Positions 34,990 to 46,879 are shown, counted from the first letter of the stretch. The stretch is DNA of 64,000 bases from Persicaria tinctoria (GCA_037127255.1 JBANSL010000005.1:84821160-84885159), one strand, 5' to 3'. Notes: generated from the sequence alone by a model not told the origin. Program-made: numbers and translations.

Positions 34990-35520
34990 GCTTGACCCAT
35001 GAAAAGGAGAAGACCATATATATGGAATAGAACAAGATTGTTTACCCAAAAATAACACTTTGCATATGTGCGCTGTAATGTTTAAAGAGTTGGCAAATAA
35101 CCCTTCATCTCTCCCAAGATCAAAAGCCTGAATCGTCTTCTCATCTTGTAGTTCTAATATAAATACACCAGAATATATTTATAACTCATTATTCAAAGGA
35201 TCCAGAACAACTAGTAGTTTCTTGCAGTTTTTGAACAATTAGTTGTCTTTGTACAATGGACTAATTCTGCACCTTCGCTCCAGGCACCACTCTCTCTAGG
35301 CATAGTCCACCTATCTGTATCCTGAAACTCTCTATGTCTCCGTATTTCAGCAATTAAGTCTCTGTATGACCGAAATGTATGAGCAGATTCATGCCCAAGT
35401 CTCCTAGGATGTTACAGAGTAAATCCACTGGGAAACTGAATGCATATATCCAAACCATCAGGGTTGTCTTAGGGATCATATAGGTTATTATATATACTTT
35501 CTTGCAAGTGTAGGCTACTA
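34990..35520 (-). pseudogene. F-box/FBA gene relic downstream of F-box gene 2
   Basis: Same relic as at 15698-16200, here without the transposon insertions and easier to read. On the plus strand GGACTAATTCTGCACC...CCAGGCACCACTCTCTCT...CATAGTCCACC matches gene 3 at 50690-50750. GGGAAACTGAATGCA and TTAGGGATCATATAGG match its PYDSPEGFG region at 50873-50925. All frames are broken. Confidence 0.72.
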
Positions 35521-35992
35521 ATTCCTCAAGAAAAAAAGAGGCATGTTGTTGGGAAACTTTACCATTCCATTACAAATCCATCCCTGGTGTAAAAATAGAT
35601 AGAAGTTCATTGCATAGAGGATCCAACAGCTAAGATTGTAGGTTTGTAGGTTTATAGGTTTATTGGTTTTTCTCATTTTGTAAAGAATATGACCTCAAAA
35701 GACAAGCTGTAGTTTTCCTAAAACGCTTGTGTGAAAGACGTACGTCATATTCGACAGACTGTAATTGCGGTTAACATGATCCGTCAAAGATGCCAAGGAC
35801 TTGAAAGATAAGCTGTGAATTTAAGTACTTTTTAATTATTGAAAATTCATCAGTTGGATCAACTAAAGTTCAGTTTAAAACAATCAATAAAATAATTTAT
35901 TTATGTTATGAATTGGAGGATTTAACAGTGTCCAGCAAGTGGGGAAAATACAAAGGATTCATATATCAGAGTCAATCAGACATATATGCATC

Positions 35993-37216
35993 TCAACAAG
36001 AGGTAACCCAAACAGTTGAGATCTTTCTAAATCCTACTATCGAAGATGGATTACATCTAACTTCGCCATAAAAAGGAGAAGACCATGGACACAATGCAAT
36101 AGGAATTACACGGTTATGCCCGCCATTAAAAGGTGCCGTTTCTTTCATATACGCAGCAGCATGCCTAAGATCAATAGCTTCATCCCAAAAATATGCAAAA
36201 AAGGTGTCATTGCTCCGACCCGGACCAACCCATCTGATATCGAACAAGAAGCTGTCTGACAAACCTTGACTAATCGGACACTTATGCTTGAGGCACCACT
36301 CGCCCTTGTCATAGTTCCAAACACGGAGCACCCTTTCCACACCGTTGACAGACTCAATGTCGATGTATTTCAGCATGTCCTCATAACCAAACTGAATCAG
36401 ACGCAGAAAAGGGCTACTGAGGACGTTATCTGATCCAATGGGAAACTGAATGTGTCCGAAACGGTCAGGACTGTCATAGGGATCATAAGTTACTATACTC
36501 CTTGATTTCAAATGGACCCAATGCAAGACACCCTTGCAAGAAAAGGCTTTATCTAATTCAAAGAAGGGTACTTCCGGGCAACCAAGGATCGGTTTGTTAC
36601 ACGTCCAGGACCCCTTATCCGAAGAGAATACCATTATTAATGCAGATGTGTGATCACGAGCAAGCCACTCTCTTAGAATAACCACAACTTTGTAGGTGAG
36701 ATAGGTTGGATTATTGCGGGTGGCGAAACCGAACGCCCGTGTATCAAAAGCTTCAAGTTTAACATTTAACGGAGGCAGGAGGACAGATTGCTTGGCGAGT
36801 GGGTTGGAGACAGAGAAATCACATGACATCTTCCAGGCTTTGGAAGGAAGACAATGAAGACTGAGTATCAAACCACTGCTTGAGCCCAGGATTACAGTTT
36901 CCTCATTAACCTTGCATCTGGATCTGAAAAAAGTGGATATGTGGAGGGATGGTGGTGGATCCTGATTATAAACCGAAGAGCTCAAATCTCCGGATATATA
37001 CGTTTTCAACAATGCACATAGATGCCCCGAAGACGATGGTTTTGGGGAAGAACGGAGTCGTTGTAGATAATTTTGCCCGAATTCTGGATCGGATATGATT
37101 GAGTTCCACTGCTTTGAGACGAGTTTGAATCTGAAGAGAGGTCCAATGTGTAATCTGACCAGAATTTCAGCAACAATTTCTTCTGGAACAGAGATGGAGC
37201 TTCGATCGTCGTCCAT
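35993..37216 (-). CDS. F-box protein with F-box-associated domain (gene 2)
   Basis: The 407-residue product is very close to gene 1 and has the same MDDDRSSISVPEEI start, F-box at about residues 10-50 (LVSKQWNSIISDPEF) and FBA body (SNPLAKQSVLLPPL, YKVVVILREW, ALCPWSSPFYG). It has a single exon. Small in-frame insertions and deletions separate it from gene 1: there is no LLDTDHD segment after VYN, and AAAYMKETAPFNG replaces the shorter AAERRPF in gene 1. The frame is intact, so the gene is probably still functional as a putative SCF adaptor. The target is unknown. Confidence 0.9.
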   Translation of the reverse strand: MDDDRSSISVPEEIVAEILVRLHIGPLFRFKLVSKQWNSIISDPEFGQNYLQRLRSSPKPSSSGHLCALLKTYISGDLSSSVYNQDPPPSLHISTFFRSRCKVNEETVILGSSSGLILSLHCLPSKAWKMSCDFSVSNPLAKQSVLLPPLNVKLEAFDTRAFGFATRNNPTYLTYKVVVILREWLARDHTSALIMVFSSDKGSWTCNKPILGCPEVPFFELDKAFSCKGVLHWVHLKSRSIVTYDPYDSPDRFGHIQFPIGSDNVLSSPFLRLIQFGYEDMLKYIDIESVNGVERVLRVWNYDKGEWCLKHKCPISQGLSDSFLFDIRWVGPGRSNDTFFAYFWDEAIDLRHAAAYMKETAPFNGGHNRVIPIALCPWSSPFYGEVRCNPSSIVGFRKISTVWVTSC

Positions 37217-37545
37217 GGCTGCGCGCAGATTTTGAACTTAAGATAAAGTTTGATTCTTTAAGAGGATGAATTGAGTGAAACGCTGGAAAAAAATTGTGAA
37301 TCAAATTGGGAAATTAGGGTTGAATATATGCGAATAACCTGAAATCGTATCTTGGCGGGCGGCCAGCCGGGGATCAAAATCGGTAATTAGTATACTGTTT
37401 GATTGCTCTCTGCAGTTCCGAAAATCAGAAACCCTAGAGGAAGGTCGACATGAAATTGTGATTTCTCTCTTGACCAAAAAAAAAAAAATTGTGATTTCTC
37501 TATTTTCTATTTATAACTATTTATCTATTAATATTTTTTTTAAAA

Positions 37546-37890
37546 TATGGTTATGAAATAGTTCTAATTAATATGTATCATCAATCAATCAATTATTTTA
37601 TTATTATATTATTATAAAGGAGAAGTTGGTTGAGCTTCTTCTTAAAAGTACGTAGTCGTATGAATTAATCATATTTTTTTAAAAAAAAATATATATTTGA
37701 AGATAAAATTAGATATATCTATTTAATCAATCAATATATATGTATATGTATAAGATAAAATTTAATTCTAACTCTATTTAATCAATATATCTATATATGC
37801 ATAAGATAAATTTTAACGTAATTTGAATAGATATGGATATATTTTTAGAAGATATTAACCAAATTTAAATACTCTTATTTAAGATAAGAT
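37546..37890. other. AT-rich intergenic
   Basis: Made of repeated TAAGATAAA(A/T)TT and ATCAATATAT words with about 80-90-bp spacing. No gene seen. Confidence 0.5.
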
Positions 37891-40800
37891 TTACTATAGA
37901 TAAGCCTATTGTAACACATCATTATTTTCAAAGCGTTACAATATATAAGCTATGGCAATGGTTCTTTTATGCGTTACTATAGATAAGCCTATTGTAACAC
38001 GTCATTATTTGTTGTAACGCTTGTCAGAAAGAGGGAAAAAATGACGCGCAAAAGTTGAGAGCGCGGAATGAAATTTTGAATGAGCCCCAAAATCCATGCC
38101 CAAAAAATAAAAAGCCTTAAGCCCAATTTCTTTTACTTCATCCCTTCGGCTTCGCTCTGTACTTCATCCCTTCCCTTCCTAACAACGACCACCGGAGAGA
38201 AGCCGACACCATCGAATTGACTGGCCACGCCGGTGCCGCTCGGTCTATCCATTGCCATCTCCCCCCCCCCCCCCCCCCCCCCTCTTTAGAGTTCAGCGTC
38301 TATCTCACCCTCAATCTCTCCCGCTTGCACTTGCCCAACCAACGGATCTAGGGTTTCACTCGAGGATCCCGTCGGACCATCGAAGCGTTTGCCGACATCT
38401 TCTGATAGTTGTGCATTGAGCATCCTTTGGTGAGTCCTCTGTCATCTCTCTCCGTTCAATTTTAAGAACTCTCAGTAACCCAAAGTCTCTAACCCCTCTT
38501 TTTCCCCAACTGGTGTTATGTCGTTGCCATGGCCAACCCGCTCGAACTGTCATGCAACCACCATTAGGACCCTATATATCCACCTCTGCAACACCAACCA
38601 ATTAGCAGCACTTCCCATGTTCCACATTTGGCCGAACGGAAGTCCTTACGTGAGTTCAAACTCCTCAAATTGCAATATGATTTTGGTGTTGAATTTCGGT
38701 TATCATTTTGGAACCTTTTCGGTTTTGTTCTATGTTGATTCAAAACTACCTATTGTGAATATTAGAAAGGTAAAACATCAACCTTGGTCATTGACTTGCC
38801 TCTGGAATAAATGGGAGGAATTTCTTATCTTGATGCCGTGTTGGCTAATGAAATGTAGTTGTGATTATTTGAATAGTTAAAATTTTGTCAACTAGCAATC
38901 TGAATTGAGTGTCTATTATGTTGATACATGAAATTAATTTTTTATTTAAGAAATCTGGTGTGTTGGTTTGACAGATTTACTTTACTTGAAGGAATGGTAG
39001 TGTTTTAGCTTGGAGTATGTTATATTAACATAACATTGAGCAAGTAATTTCACATTGGTTGATGAAATGGAATTGTGATGAATTGAATATTTAGCTTATG
39101 CCGATTTTATACTGAGTAGTTCATCTAGTTTTATTTTTTCTGATTTGATTTCTTATTAAATTGAGTTGTAAATAAATGCCTTAATCCCATATAATTTGAA
39201 TGTATTGGCTTAAGCAATGCCTTAGATAAGATCTGTTGTTTAAAAGTGCATGGTGACATGCTAAATTCACACGAACTTGCTTTGTAGTCTCAAATAATGT
39301 TTAATTTGAGTTCTTTTCACTCCTTATAAGTATTTTTTGTGTTAATCATAAGGAACAATTGATATCTTGCTTTTCTAGCTCTCTTCTGGCATGGCATTTA
39401 TGCATTCCTTGTGTTGATTCTATCTTGTGTAACATCAGTTGAGGATGTTCTAGTTGTTCGATGTTTTGTGTTTTTTTTCGTTGCTTTGATAATATTAATA
39501 GCAAATCTAGCAATAAAGAAATAACTAGTTTATAAGTTGTGGCATTTATTTTTCATATTCTTTGATTTGGAATTTTTTAGACTAGAATTGTTGGAGAACA
39601 AAGAGATAAAGGCCACTTCATCTAAGGTATATGTTTGGATTGGAATTTACATTGTGTACTCTTTATAATCAAAACTAATTTAATTTCATCTTGTACAATC
39701 AAAATCAAATCCATGTAGTTTTGTAATTTAACCTTTATAAATTATAACTTTCTCCATATAATTAATTATATGTAGTTTTGTAAACATCTTCTCGTAGAAG
39801 CCTCAAATCCTACTGGATACTTCATTATATAAACTAGAATTCTTTACGTGTTTTTATGGTTAACTTGTTACTCTTATGATTGATATTGAACAAACACAGT
39901 TCGATTTTTTTTCTATTCATTTTTTCAGCCTATCACATATATACTTTTATGAATTGTTCATGAAGTAGGATGGGACAAATGAATGGGTAACTTCGAATTT
40001 TGAGTATTTTGGTAAATGTCTTATTTTCTCTTATTTTCTTTGATGTATCAATGCATGATTGTGCAGGGGTAAAGAGAAAAATTGAAGCTTCAATTTTTAC
40101 TTGAAGTGACTCACTCGAATCCATTCTATTATGCATGCCCTTTTTCATCCCAGGTTCGGAACCTTACAACCTTAATCTTGATAAATTAAGTTGATAAGAG
40201 ATGGCATTTCATTAAGTAAATATCCCCTCTATAATAGGCTTCTATTTGCTGATATACACAATTGTAAATTAAATTAGAATTGAACTAATTAAGATAAGGA
40301 ATAACAGGGAGGAAAAATCTCAAAGCTGAAGCATTTAGAATTGGTTATGTAAAATTATATTTTTATGTTTAACCTTAATGTCCGCTCTTTTTTCTAATAT
40401 AAAAGCAAGTGACATATGGATAAAGAATTAAATCCTACTTCTTTCATTTATAAAGTAATTAGCCATGCCATGTATGATTGATCTAAATTTTGAACAGTAA
40501 GGACACTTATGCTTCTCCTTTTCTTTTATATTTAGAGATAAAATGGTTGGAAACGTGAGATGCGTATTCAGGCTAAATGGATTTATAAAGAATTGAGCAA
40601 ATTGTGTCCGTTATTGAGTTTATATTACCAAATTAAAGTTGGGAAGAACAATTACATTAATTTTAGGTCTCTCTTACTAAGTTTCTTAGGTTGTAAGGCT
40701 AATGGAAATGTTCATTTATAAGGATACTTTCCTCTTCATGAGACTACTTGTGTATTTCAAAAATGAATGTCAATCGTGCTTGCTACAAGAAAGCTAGATT

Positions 40801-41782
40801 CAATGTAGTTTGTATGTTCCATAGGGAATCATGGTGGGCTGCACTTTGACATTTTTCCGAAGGCTGATGTAGGCAAATTATCTTATTTATTTGAGTTTTT
40901 TTTTCTAGCCTCGGATTTTTAAACTATAATTGGCTTCTAGGTGTTTATACACAATTGCTCATTCAAGTAAACTTGAACCAATTGAGATACTTATTTCTTT
41001 GACCTTATGGATGGTATAAATGTTGATCCTTGAATAACAAGGACGCTACTTGAGATACATTTATATTTGTGCTATTTGTTTGTTGCAGAATGCTTAATCT
41101 ATCTTCAAATAGGCTAAAAGATATGAAGCCAAGGCCATAATTATCTTCTCTTGGAAGAGGTTGAAAATCATAGGATCAAACAACAGAGGACTGCGCTTCA
41201 ATTTGAGACAACAATTCATGAAGGTTTTAATTCATCTTTAAGCTTAGACGTGATAGATATTTATGTATTGGTTGGTATGCTTGTCTTGGATGGAAACCTT
41301 TAAAGGTTTGTTTGTATTAAATATTTATTGCCTGAATGAAAGATGCTATATTTATTTACGAGTTTGTATATATTCTTGCTTGAACAGGGGTGTTGAGTGG
41401 TGGCGAGGCAAAATATGCCCTGTAATTTTTTTAATATAAAAATGCACATTTTAGCTCGGGTGTTTAAGGTCTGGGATAAAAAGCATCCTATTGCATTTGT
41501 TTGATCTATTTAACGTAACACTTTCTTGACCTATGGCAACAGTTGTGTATTTGGTGTTATGTGTTACCATAGATATCTATGGTAACAGCTGTATGTCTAT
41601 GGAAATGGATGTAACTTATTGTATAGAACCGTTACAACAGGTTAACATACCGTTACCATAGATCTATGCCAACGCCAGCTACTGTAGCGGTGCGACAACT
41701 GTTACCATAGACCTATAGTAACACTTTTCAAGCCTAATGTAACTGATTTGGGCCGTTACACTAGTTCAGATATTTTGTAGTG
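37891..41782. mobile_element. Probable non-autonomous CACTA-like element (left end unresolved)
   Basis: The right end at 41782 reads inward as CACTACAAAATATCTG, a typical CACTA terminus. The last 280 bp hold many (G)TTACCATAG / CTATGGTAAC words in both orientations, and a matching set lies at the left (TTACTATAGATAAGCC...GTAACAC at 37891 and again at 37974). No CACTA terminus was found on the left, so that end may be lost. The interior (38050-41400) has a GC-rich leader-like stretch with a poly(C) run at 38261-38282, then long AT-rich sequence. The only longer frame, 38518-38880, has no recognisable domain. The interior may be captured host sequence. Confidence 0.5.
38261..38282. repeat. Poly(C) tract of 22 bases
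   Basis: A pure C run within a pyrimidine-rich, leader-like stretch of the CACTA-like element. Confidence 0.85.
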
Positions 41783-41824
41783 TGAAATTGGGTTTTAACA
41801 GTCAGTTTGTTGGTTGGATTGCTA

Positions 41825-42185
41825 AGTGCATGGATTAAGACAAGGTAATCCGATTGACCTTCCCCTAGGGTTTCTGATTTTCCATACTTGCTAATGACGA
41901 CCCAATTCAACAAACCGGTTCTTCCCTAAGCATGGATTAAGACAAGGTAATCCGTTGTCCCCATTTCTTTTCATCCTGTCCCCAGAAGTCCTGGCTAGAT
42001 CCTTACAGCTTGAAGCCAACTGATCAAACAAAGATGTTTGGGTGCCATTTTCTACTACCGGTTTAAAAATCCCATTCCTAGCATTTGCAGATTACATTAT
42101 GATTTTCTCAAAAACAAATGCATCGTCATTCATGTACTGCTCATGTGTACGCGGACGCATCAGGCATGTGTAACAGAGTCTTCTG
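41825..42185 (+). pseudogene. LINE reverse-transcriptase scrap
   Basis: From about 41933 the plus strand reads HGLRQGNPLSPFLFIL, then PEVLARSLQLEAN, a stop, and IPFLAFADYIMIFSKT. These are the RT motifs around the catalytic box, with FADY in place of FADD. A 24-bp stretch starting CATGGATTAAGACAAGG occurs at both 41829 and 41933. Strongly decayed and short. Confidence 0.7.
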
Positions 42186-42478
42186 GGCAATGGAAATGGG
42201 TGTGTTAACAATCTGCTGATTGAGGGATTACTCTGGCATTGGGAGTGCCCTTGGAACATTGAGGGACATAAGGTTGAATTCCTAAAAGAAGGCTTCCATA
42301 TGTACCGTGTTCATGAATAGAGACCTTATATATTGATTCAAATCTATACTTTTAATTATTTATTCAAGTATAAATAGAACAAATAACACGCATTGGAGTT
42401 TGTTGCAAATAGCTATTCTCGCAAAAAGACCGCCCGTGAACGGCCGTTTCCATGATCGATTTCCTTCGTTTCAATCAC
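42186..42478. other. 3' flank of the phosphatase gene
   Basis: No coding frame recognised. It probably includes the 3' untranslated region of the minus-strand gene that starts its last exon at 42656. Confidence 0.4.
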
Positions 42479-44767
42479 TTAGCAAGCGGGGATGGATGAG
42501 AGACTAGTGATCCAAACCGAATCGGAAACAATGCGAGCGTCGTCAACGTTGCGATGCCAACTCCACAAGGCATGAGTTGCATTCACAACCTGCAACTCTC
42601 CATACCCAAAGCTTGCCTCCCTGAATAGCGATATCTCCGGCTGTGGCTTCTTGTACCTTCATTATTCATTTTGACACAACAAAACTTAATTATATATATA
42701 TGCATAGTATTTTTAATTCTCAAAACATTTAACTATTCTCAATGTAAATTAAAACTTGTTATACTATACATATATTCCGCTCAATTCATTTAGTACTACA
42801 ACTTTCGAAAAATCGACAAAAGATGAGAAGAAATGGACTTACTCAGTAGCAAGACCCTCGCGGTTGCCTCCATCGCCGATCGTAATGTAGACTGGACCAC
42901 ATTGATCTACCCTTCCATCATAAACTCTAGTCTGCATACATTTATATTAATTAATGACTAGTTTTTATTACTGAAAATGTTTTAAGCTACTGATATGCCT
43001 TGCCTATAGCCTTTTGTCATCTCTAGCTATTTAAAACATTGATTCATACCATGAGGTGACGATTTCGATTCTGTATACCAAAAATTAGAGAGTAGGAAGA
43101 GAACTTACGAAGCGTTCATAGGCATGGACACGGCCCGAAAACACGAGATCAACCCTAGCGGCATACAACAGCCCTTCCATGGCGGCCTTCATCCCCACGG
43201 ACTCTTTCTCCCCTTGATGAGCCTCATTGGTGCTATACCACGGCGCATGGACCAAGGCCACCACCCACGGCGTCTTCCTCCGGTCTATCTGGCTCAAGTC
43301 CGCCTGAAGCCACTTGTACTGGTCCGAGCCCTGCTCAAACCCATCATACGAGCCGAGCATGATGACATGCACCCCAGCCACGTCGAACGAGTAATAGAGG
43401 TTTGACGACGACCCACTCTCATCGTAAGGCATCCTCCATCGAGAGTTGAAAGACGTGAAGGGCGTCTTGTGGACGACGAAAATCTTCTCCACCTCGTGGT
43501 TGCCCTGTGTGACCATCCAGGGCCGCTGGCTGGCCAAGGGCTCCACGAGGCGCCCGAACGAGTCCCACCGCGGTTGGTACATGTCGGCATAGGAGAGGTC
43601 TCCGGGGAGCAGGAGGACGTCGTAGTTTGAGGTTGCTATGTGGTCGAGTGTTGATTTTGTGTCCTCTGTTTGCCCCAAATCCCCTGCAGTAATTATCTCG
43701 TTCTCTTATTTTTCATACAAAAATGAATACTCCGTATTCTTTTTAATATAGACTCACAAAACTTCGCTGGTTATAATATATTTTTTCATACAAATTTTAT
43801 TTCCTTTTCATTTACCTGCAACGGCGAACTTGATAGGGAAATTAGACGGGGGAGTTTTGAAGCTGAACTCGCGGGATTGATCGGAGCCACAACGGTAGTA
43901 ATAAACCGTGTTGGGTTGTAGAGGGCCGACGACGACGTGGTTTATAAGGGCAGAGTGATAAAGCATGTACTTGTAACTGGTGGTGTATCCATTGGAGGAG
44001 TTGAACTGATAGTTTCCGGGTGATGTACCGTACTCTACGGTTGTCGGGACGGCCTCGTCCGTCATCCATGACACCCTCATTCGATCGTTACCCACCATAG
44101 ACACATGTACCTTGCCGACCAAATTAACCATTACATACAAAATTCAATTGATCAGTATTCTAATCACTACTATGAAAATGTTTATAAAATTGATTCATTG
44201 CTGGCTACGATATACATACCTTGCCAAACAAACACACTCCCATATTGAAATAATTAATAATAAAATTTGTTGCTAGATATAAAATGTTTTTTGTCCTGAT
44301 AGTGTCTATATATTTAAAAAAAAAATTTATTTAATGAAAATGGACAGATAAATCCAAAATTAGTATTTATAATATATTATATCCCTTTAGATATTTTTTT
44401 TTTCATGATTGGCCTAGCCATTCCATTTTCTAAATCGAACACTCTTTTCCAAAATTTAAATGAAGGCAAAATATGTATTAAAAAAATTCAAAATTAGTAA
44501 CAAATCATATCTCTTTAATTACTTGAAGAAATGCATTTACATATGACCAAAAATGATCCATAACACATATATATAATAAAAAAATATTAAAAATGTCAGG
44601 TGGCGCGTGGGGTATACACACAAACATACCTGGTCGGGTGTGGTGGAGCCGTGATCTTCGGAAGGGTGGATGAAGAGCGTCTGACGAGGCGGCGGACGGG
44701 TGTATCCGAATACTCCGCCGGCGAACGCCAACGCCACCAAAACCGCCAAAGTGGCAGAAACTAACAT
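42479..44767 (-). CDS. Purple acid phosphatase, five exons, GRVH in place of GHVH
   Basis: Exons at 44767-44630, 44110-43816, 43683-43109, 42931-42843 and 42656-42479 join in frame with GT/AG borders to 424 residues. Purple acid phosphatases are secreted or vacuolar binuclear metal enzymes that release phosphate from esters. Residues 1-21 are a signal peptide. An N-terminal fibronectin-like domain (VHVSMVGNDRMRVSWMT, VEYGTSPG) precedes the catalytic domain with GDLG (145-148), GDLSYAD (172-178), GNHE (205-208) and His290 in ALVHAPW. The last motif reads GRVHAYER (328-335): Arg329 replaces a histidine that in the kidney-bean enzyme (H323) binds the second metal. All else looks intact, including GDGGNREGLA. 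Activity may be lost or changed. Confidence 0.9.
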
Positions 44768-44967
44768 GGTGGCCGTCCGCCGGGTGATAATTTTTTAGGC
44801 GATAGGATTGGGGATCGATTATGGCGACGGGCTATTTGGGATGAGACAACGCCGTTGGGAGCGGCGAACGGAAGGGTGGAGAAATGAAGGGGTTTGTGCG
44901 TTTAGATAGGAACCCAGCGAGTGTGTAAAAGCGGGTAAGACGACGAAATTAAAGCCGCATACGTGTA

Positions 44968-44990
44968 CGCATATATAAACCAATCAGTTA
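44968..44990 (-). promoter_or_regulatory. Candidate TATA box and CAAT motif of the phosphatase gene
   Basis: On the minus strand, about 205 bases before the ATG, the sequence reads TGATTGGTTTATATATGCG, with a CAAT-type ATTGG next to a TATA box. An ACGT core (TACACGTATG) lies just downstream. The motif spacing is plausible for a plant promoter; use is inferred. Confidence 0.45.
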
Positions 44991-44999
44991 GGGGGGAAA

Positions 45000-45519
45000 A
45001 AACGTATACAATCAATGTACAATAAATTTTTTTTTCCTGAACAAATAAAAAGTACATTTTCTTTCAACTAAAAAAATATTGTAAATTAAAATATTTTAAT
45101 AAATATATTTTTTTGGTAAGATATTGAATAAATATTAAATTCTTGAGGTTGGGTCATATAAGGCTTTAGGATTATTATTAATGGAAATAAGTTGCTACTC
45201 CGTATCATTTTGTTTGGGAAATCAATATATCCATCTATGGAAACAGAGAAGTGTATTAAACGTTCACATACCAAGAGCCATTGATTTCCCAAACAACTTA
45301 AAGGAGGATATAATGGATAAAAATGATTTCCCAAAAGGAATAAAGAATAAGATATACGAATTAAAAAAAAAGGGTCCCCACGCAGCAGAAGATCAGAAAT
45401 CTGGTGGGAATCCTGAAATGACGTCTCCAGGTTTGAATAACCGCTACTCTGTTGTGCCATTTGTAACCTAAATACGACACCTGTAACCTTTACCCAAATC
45501 TTTAATTTTTTTTTATTTA
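45000..45519. other. AT-rich intergenic upstream of the phosphatase
   Basis: Open frames exist on both strands in 45086-45523, but they read low-complexity, Lys/Ile/Leu-rich peptides without domain character. No gene is supported. Confidence 0.45.
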
Positions 45520-45527
45520 ACAAAGAC

Positions 45528-45971
45528 TAGAACTGTCGTTTGCATTCGGTTCGGGTTGGATCACTTCGGGTTTCGGGTAAAACGGGTTCCGGGTTTTCCG
45601 GGTTGATTCAAAGCCGGTTTTGACCGGATTTCGGGTCATTTCGAATTTGTCAATTTTTTCTTTTTTAAATTAAAAAAAATCACGATTTGATAATTTTGTG
45701 ATAAATTTTAATTATATATAACAAAAATTTAATTATATATAATTATAAATCAATCGGGTCAATCGGATCACCGGGTCAATCGGGTAAATCGGATCAAATT
45801 TACCGGGTCAATCGGGTCACCGGGTCGAAACCCAAATTACCCGAAAAATTTCCGATTTTTCGGGTTCGGGTCGGAAAAAAAAAATCGGGTCAAAATTTCC
45901 GGGTTTGGGTCGGAAATTTTTCGAGTCGTTCGGGTCAGGTCACCGGGTCGGATTGTGTTTTGACAGGTCTA
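45528..45971. mobile_element. Non-autonomous hAT element (MITE), CGGGTC-rich
   Basis: A 444-bp element with exact 8-bp duplications ACAAAGAC at 45520-45527 and 45972-45979. The terminal repeats are TAGAACTGTC and, read inward from the right, TAGACCTGTC. Both subterminal zones consist largely of TCGGGT, CGGGTCA and CCGGGT words, around an AT-rich centre. No transposase is encoded. Third member of the same structural type in this window. Confidence 0.92.
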
Positions 45972-46205
45972 ACAAAGACCCATCATTTCAAACCCCGAAC
46001 CAAACCGAATATAAATTTTGAATTTCTAGAAATTACAAACCGAAAATTGAACCTAACACTTTAGGTTCAGTTTAGGTTTCAAACCTAAATGAACATAATT
46101 GACAATTAATTATAAAAAAATATTAAAATGATTAATTTTAAAAAATTATGTTAAAGAAAATTTCTTAAAAATACACACAATATCTTATAATTGGTTACTC
46201 ACTTA

Positions 46206-46483
46206 CTCACTCCGATCGGAAATATTTGATGTTTTAGAATGTAAAATTTGATCAACAATATTTGATGTTTTAGAAGTAATAATTGTGGAGTACATTCTTT
46301 TTTACTTTTGCACTAATATCAATATAAGTTGTGTTTTTTTTTTTTGCTTAACAATTACAGTTGTGCTTAATAAATGTGACGAAGGAGTAAATATTATTTT
46401 GTGGAGTATTTAAAGGTGAAAAGTGACATTCCTTAATATCCGTGCATATCTCCAAAATATCAAATATTTCTAATCAGATGGAG
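46206..46483. mobile_element. Stowaway MITE
   Basis: A 278-bp element with TA on both sides (46204-46205 and 46484-46485). The left end is CTCACTCCGATCGGAAATA, and the right end read inward is CTCCATCTGATTAGAAATA; both continue into ATTTGATNTTTTNGA. CTCCNTC ends with TA duplication are typical of Stowaway. Around it (45980-46200 and 46484-46600) lie AACCGAA/TTAGGTT-rich sequences that may be another decayed MITE. Confidence 0.85.
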
Positions 46484-46879
46484 TATAAGTTTTTTAAAAA
46501 AAAATTGCAAACCAAAAACCCAACCTAATCTCTTAAGTTCGATTTAGGTACAATTTGATTAGCTCGGTTCAATCCAAAATTTCAGTCTGAATCGAACCCA
46601 TTGCACCCAAACACGGACCTATGACGGGTTGCTCTAGCTATCTTTTTCATTTAAAACAAATGAAAAATATATGTAAAAAGTAGTGTAAGAATTTTATGGT
46701 TAAATTTGGTGAATATCCATTTTACATGTCAAAATTAAGTAAATGTCCACTTTTTTACATAATTAAGTAAATGTCCATTTTTTCCAAAACTACCCCTCAT
46801 TCCCCATCCCTAATCTTTCCTACTTCCCTCATTTGACAATTTTTAATTTTAACATTAACTAGTCAACAATGACCATTTT

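Larger units (their letters stand above)
34742..37545. repeat. Segmental duplication block A, copy 2 (F-box gene 2)
   Basis: Collinear with 14805-18690. It lacks the Tourist MITE, the SINE and the foldback MITE, and shows the empty site for each at 34944-34946, 34981-34997 and 37511-37516. The coding part is the most similar portion. The positions between 34508 and 34741 show no gene. Confidence 0.9.

Noticed and set aside
45086..45523. Host gene upstream of the phosphatase
   Set aside because: Overlapping frames on both strands with low-complexity translation, no domain, no splice pattern.
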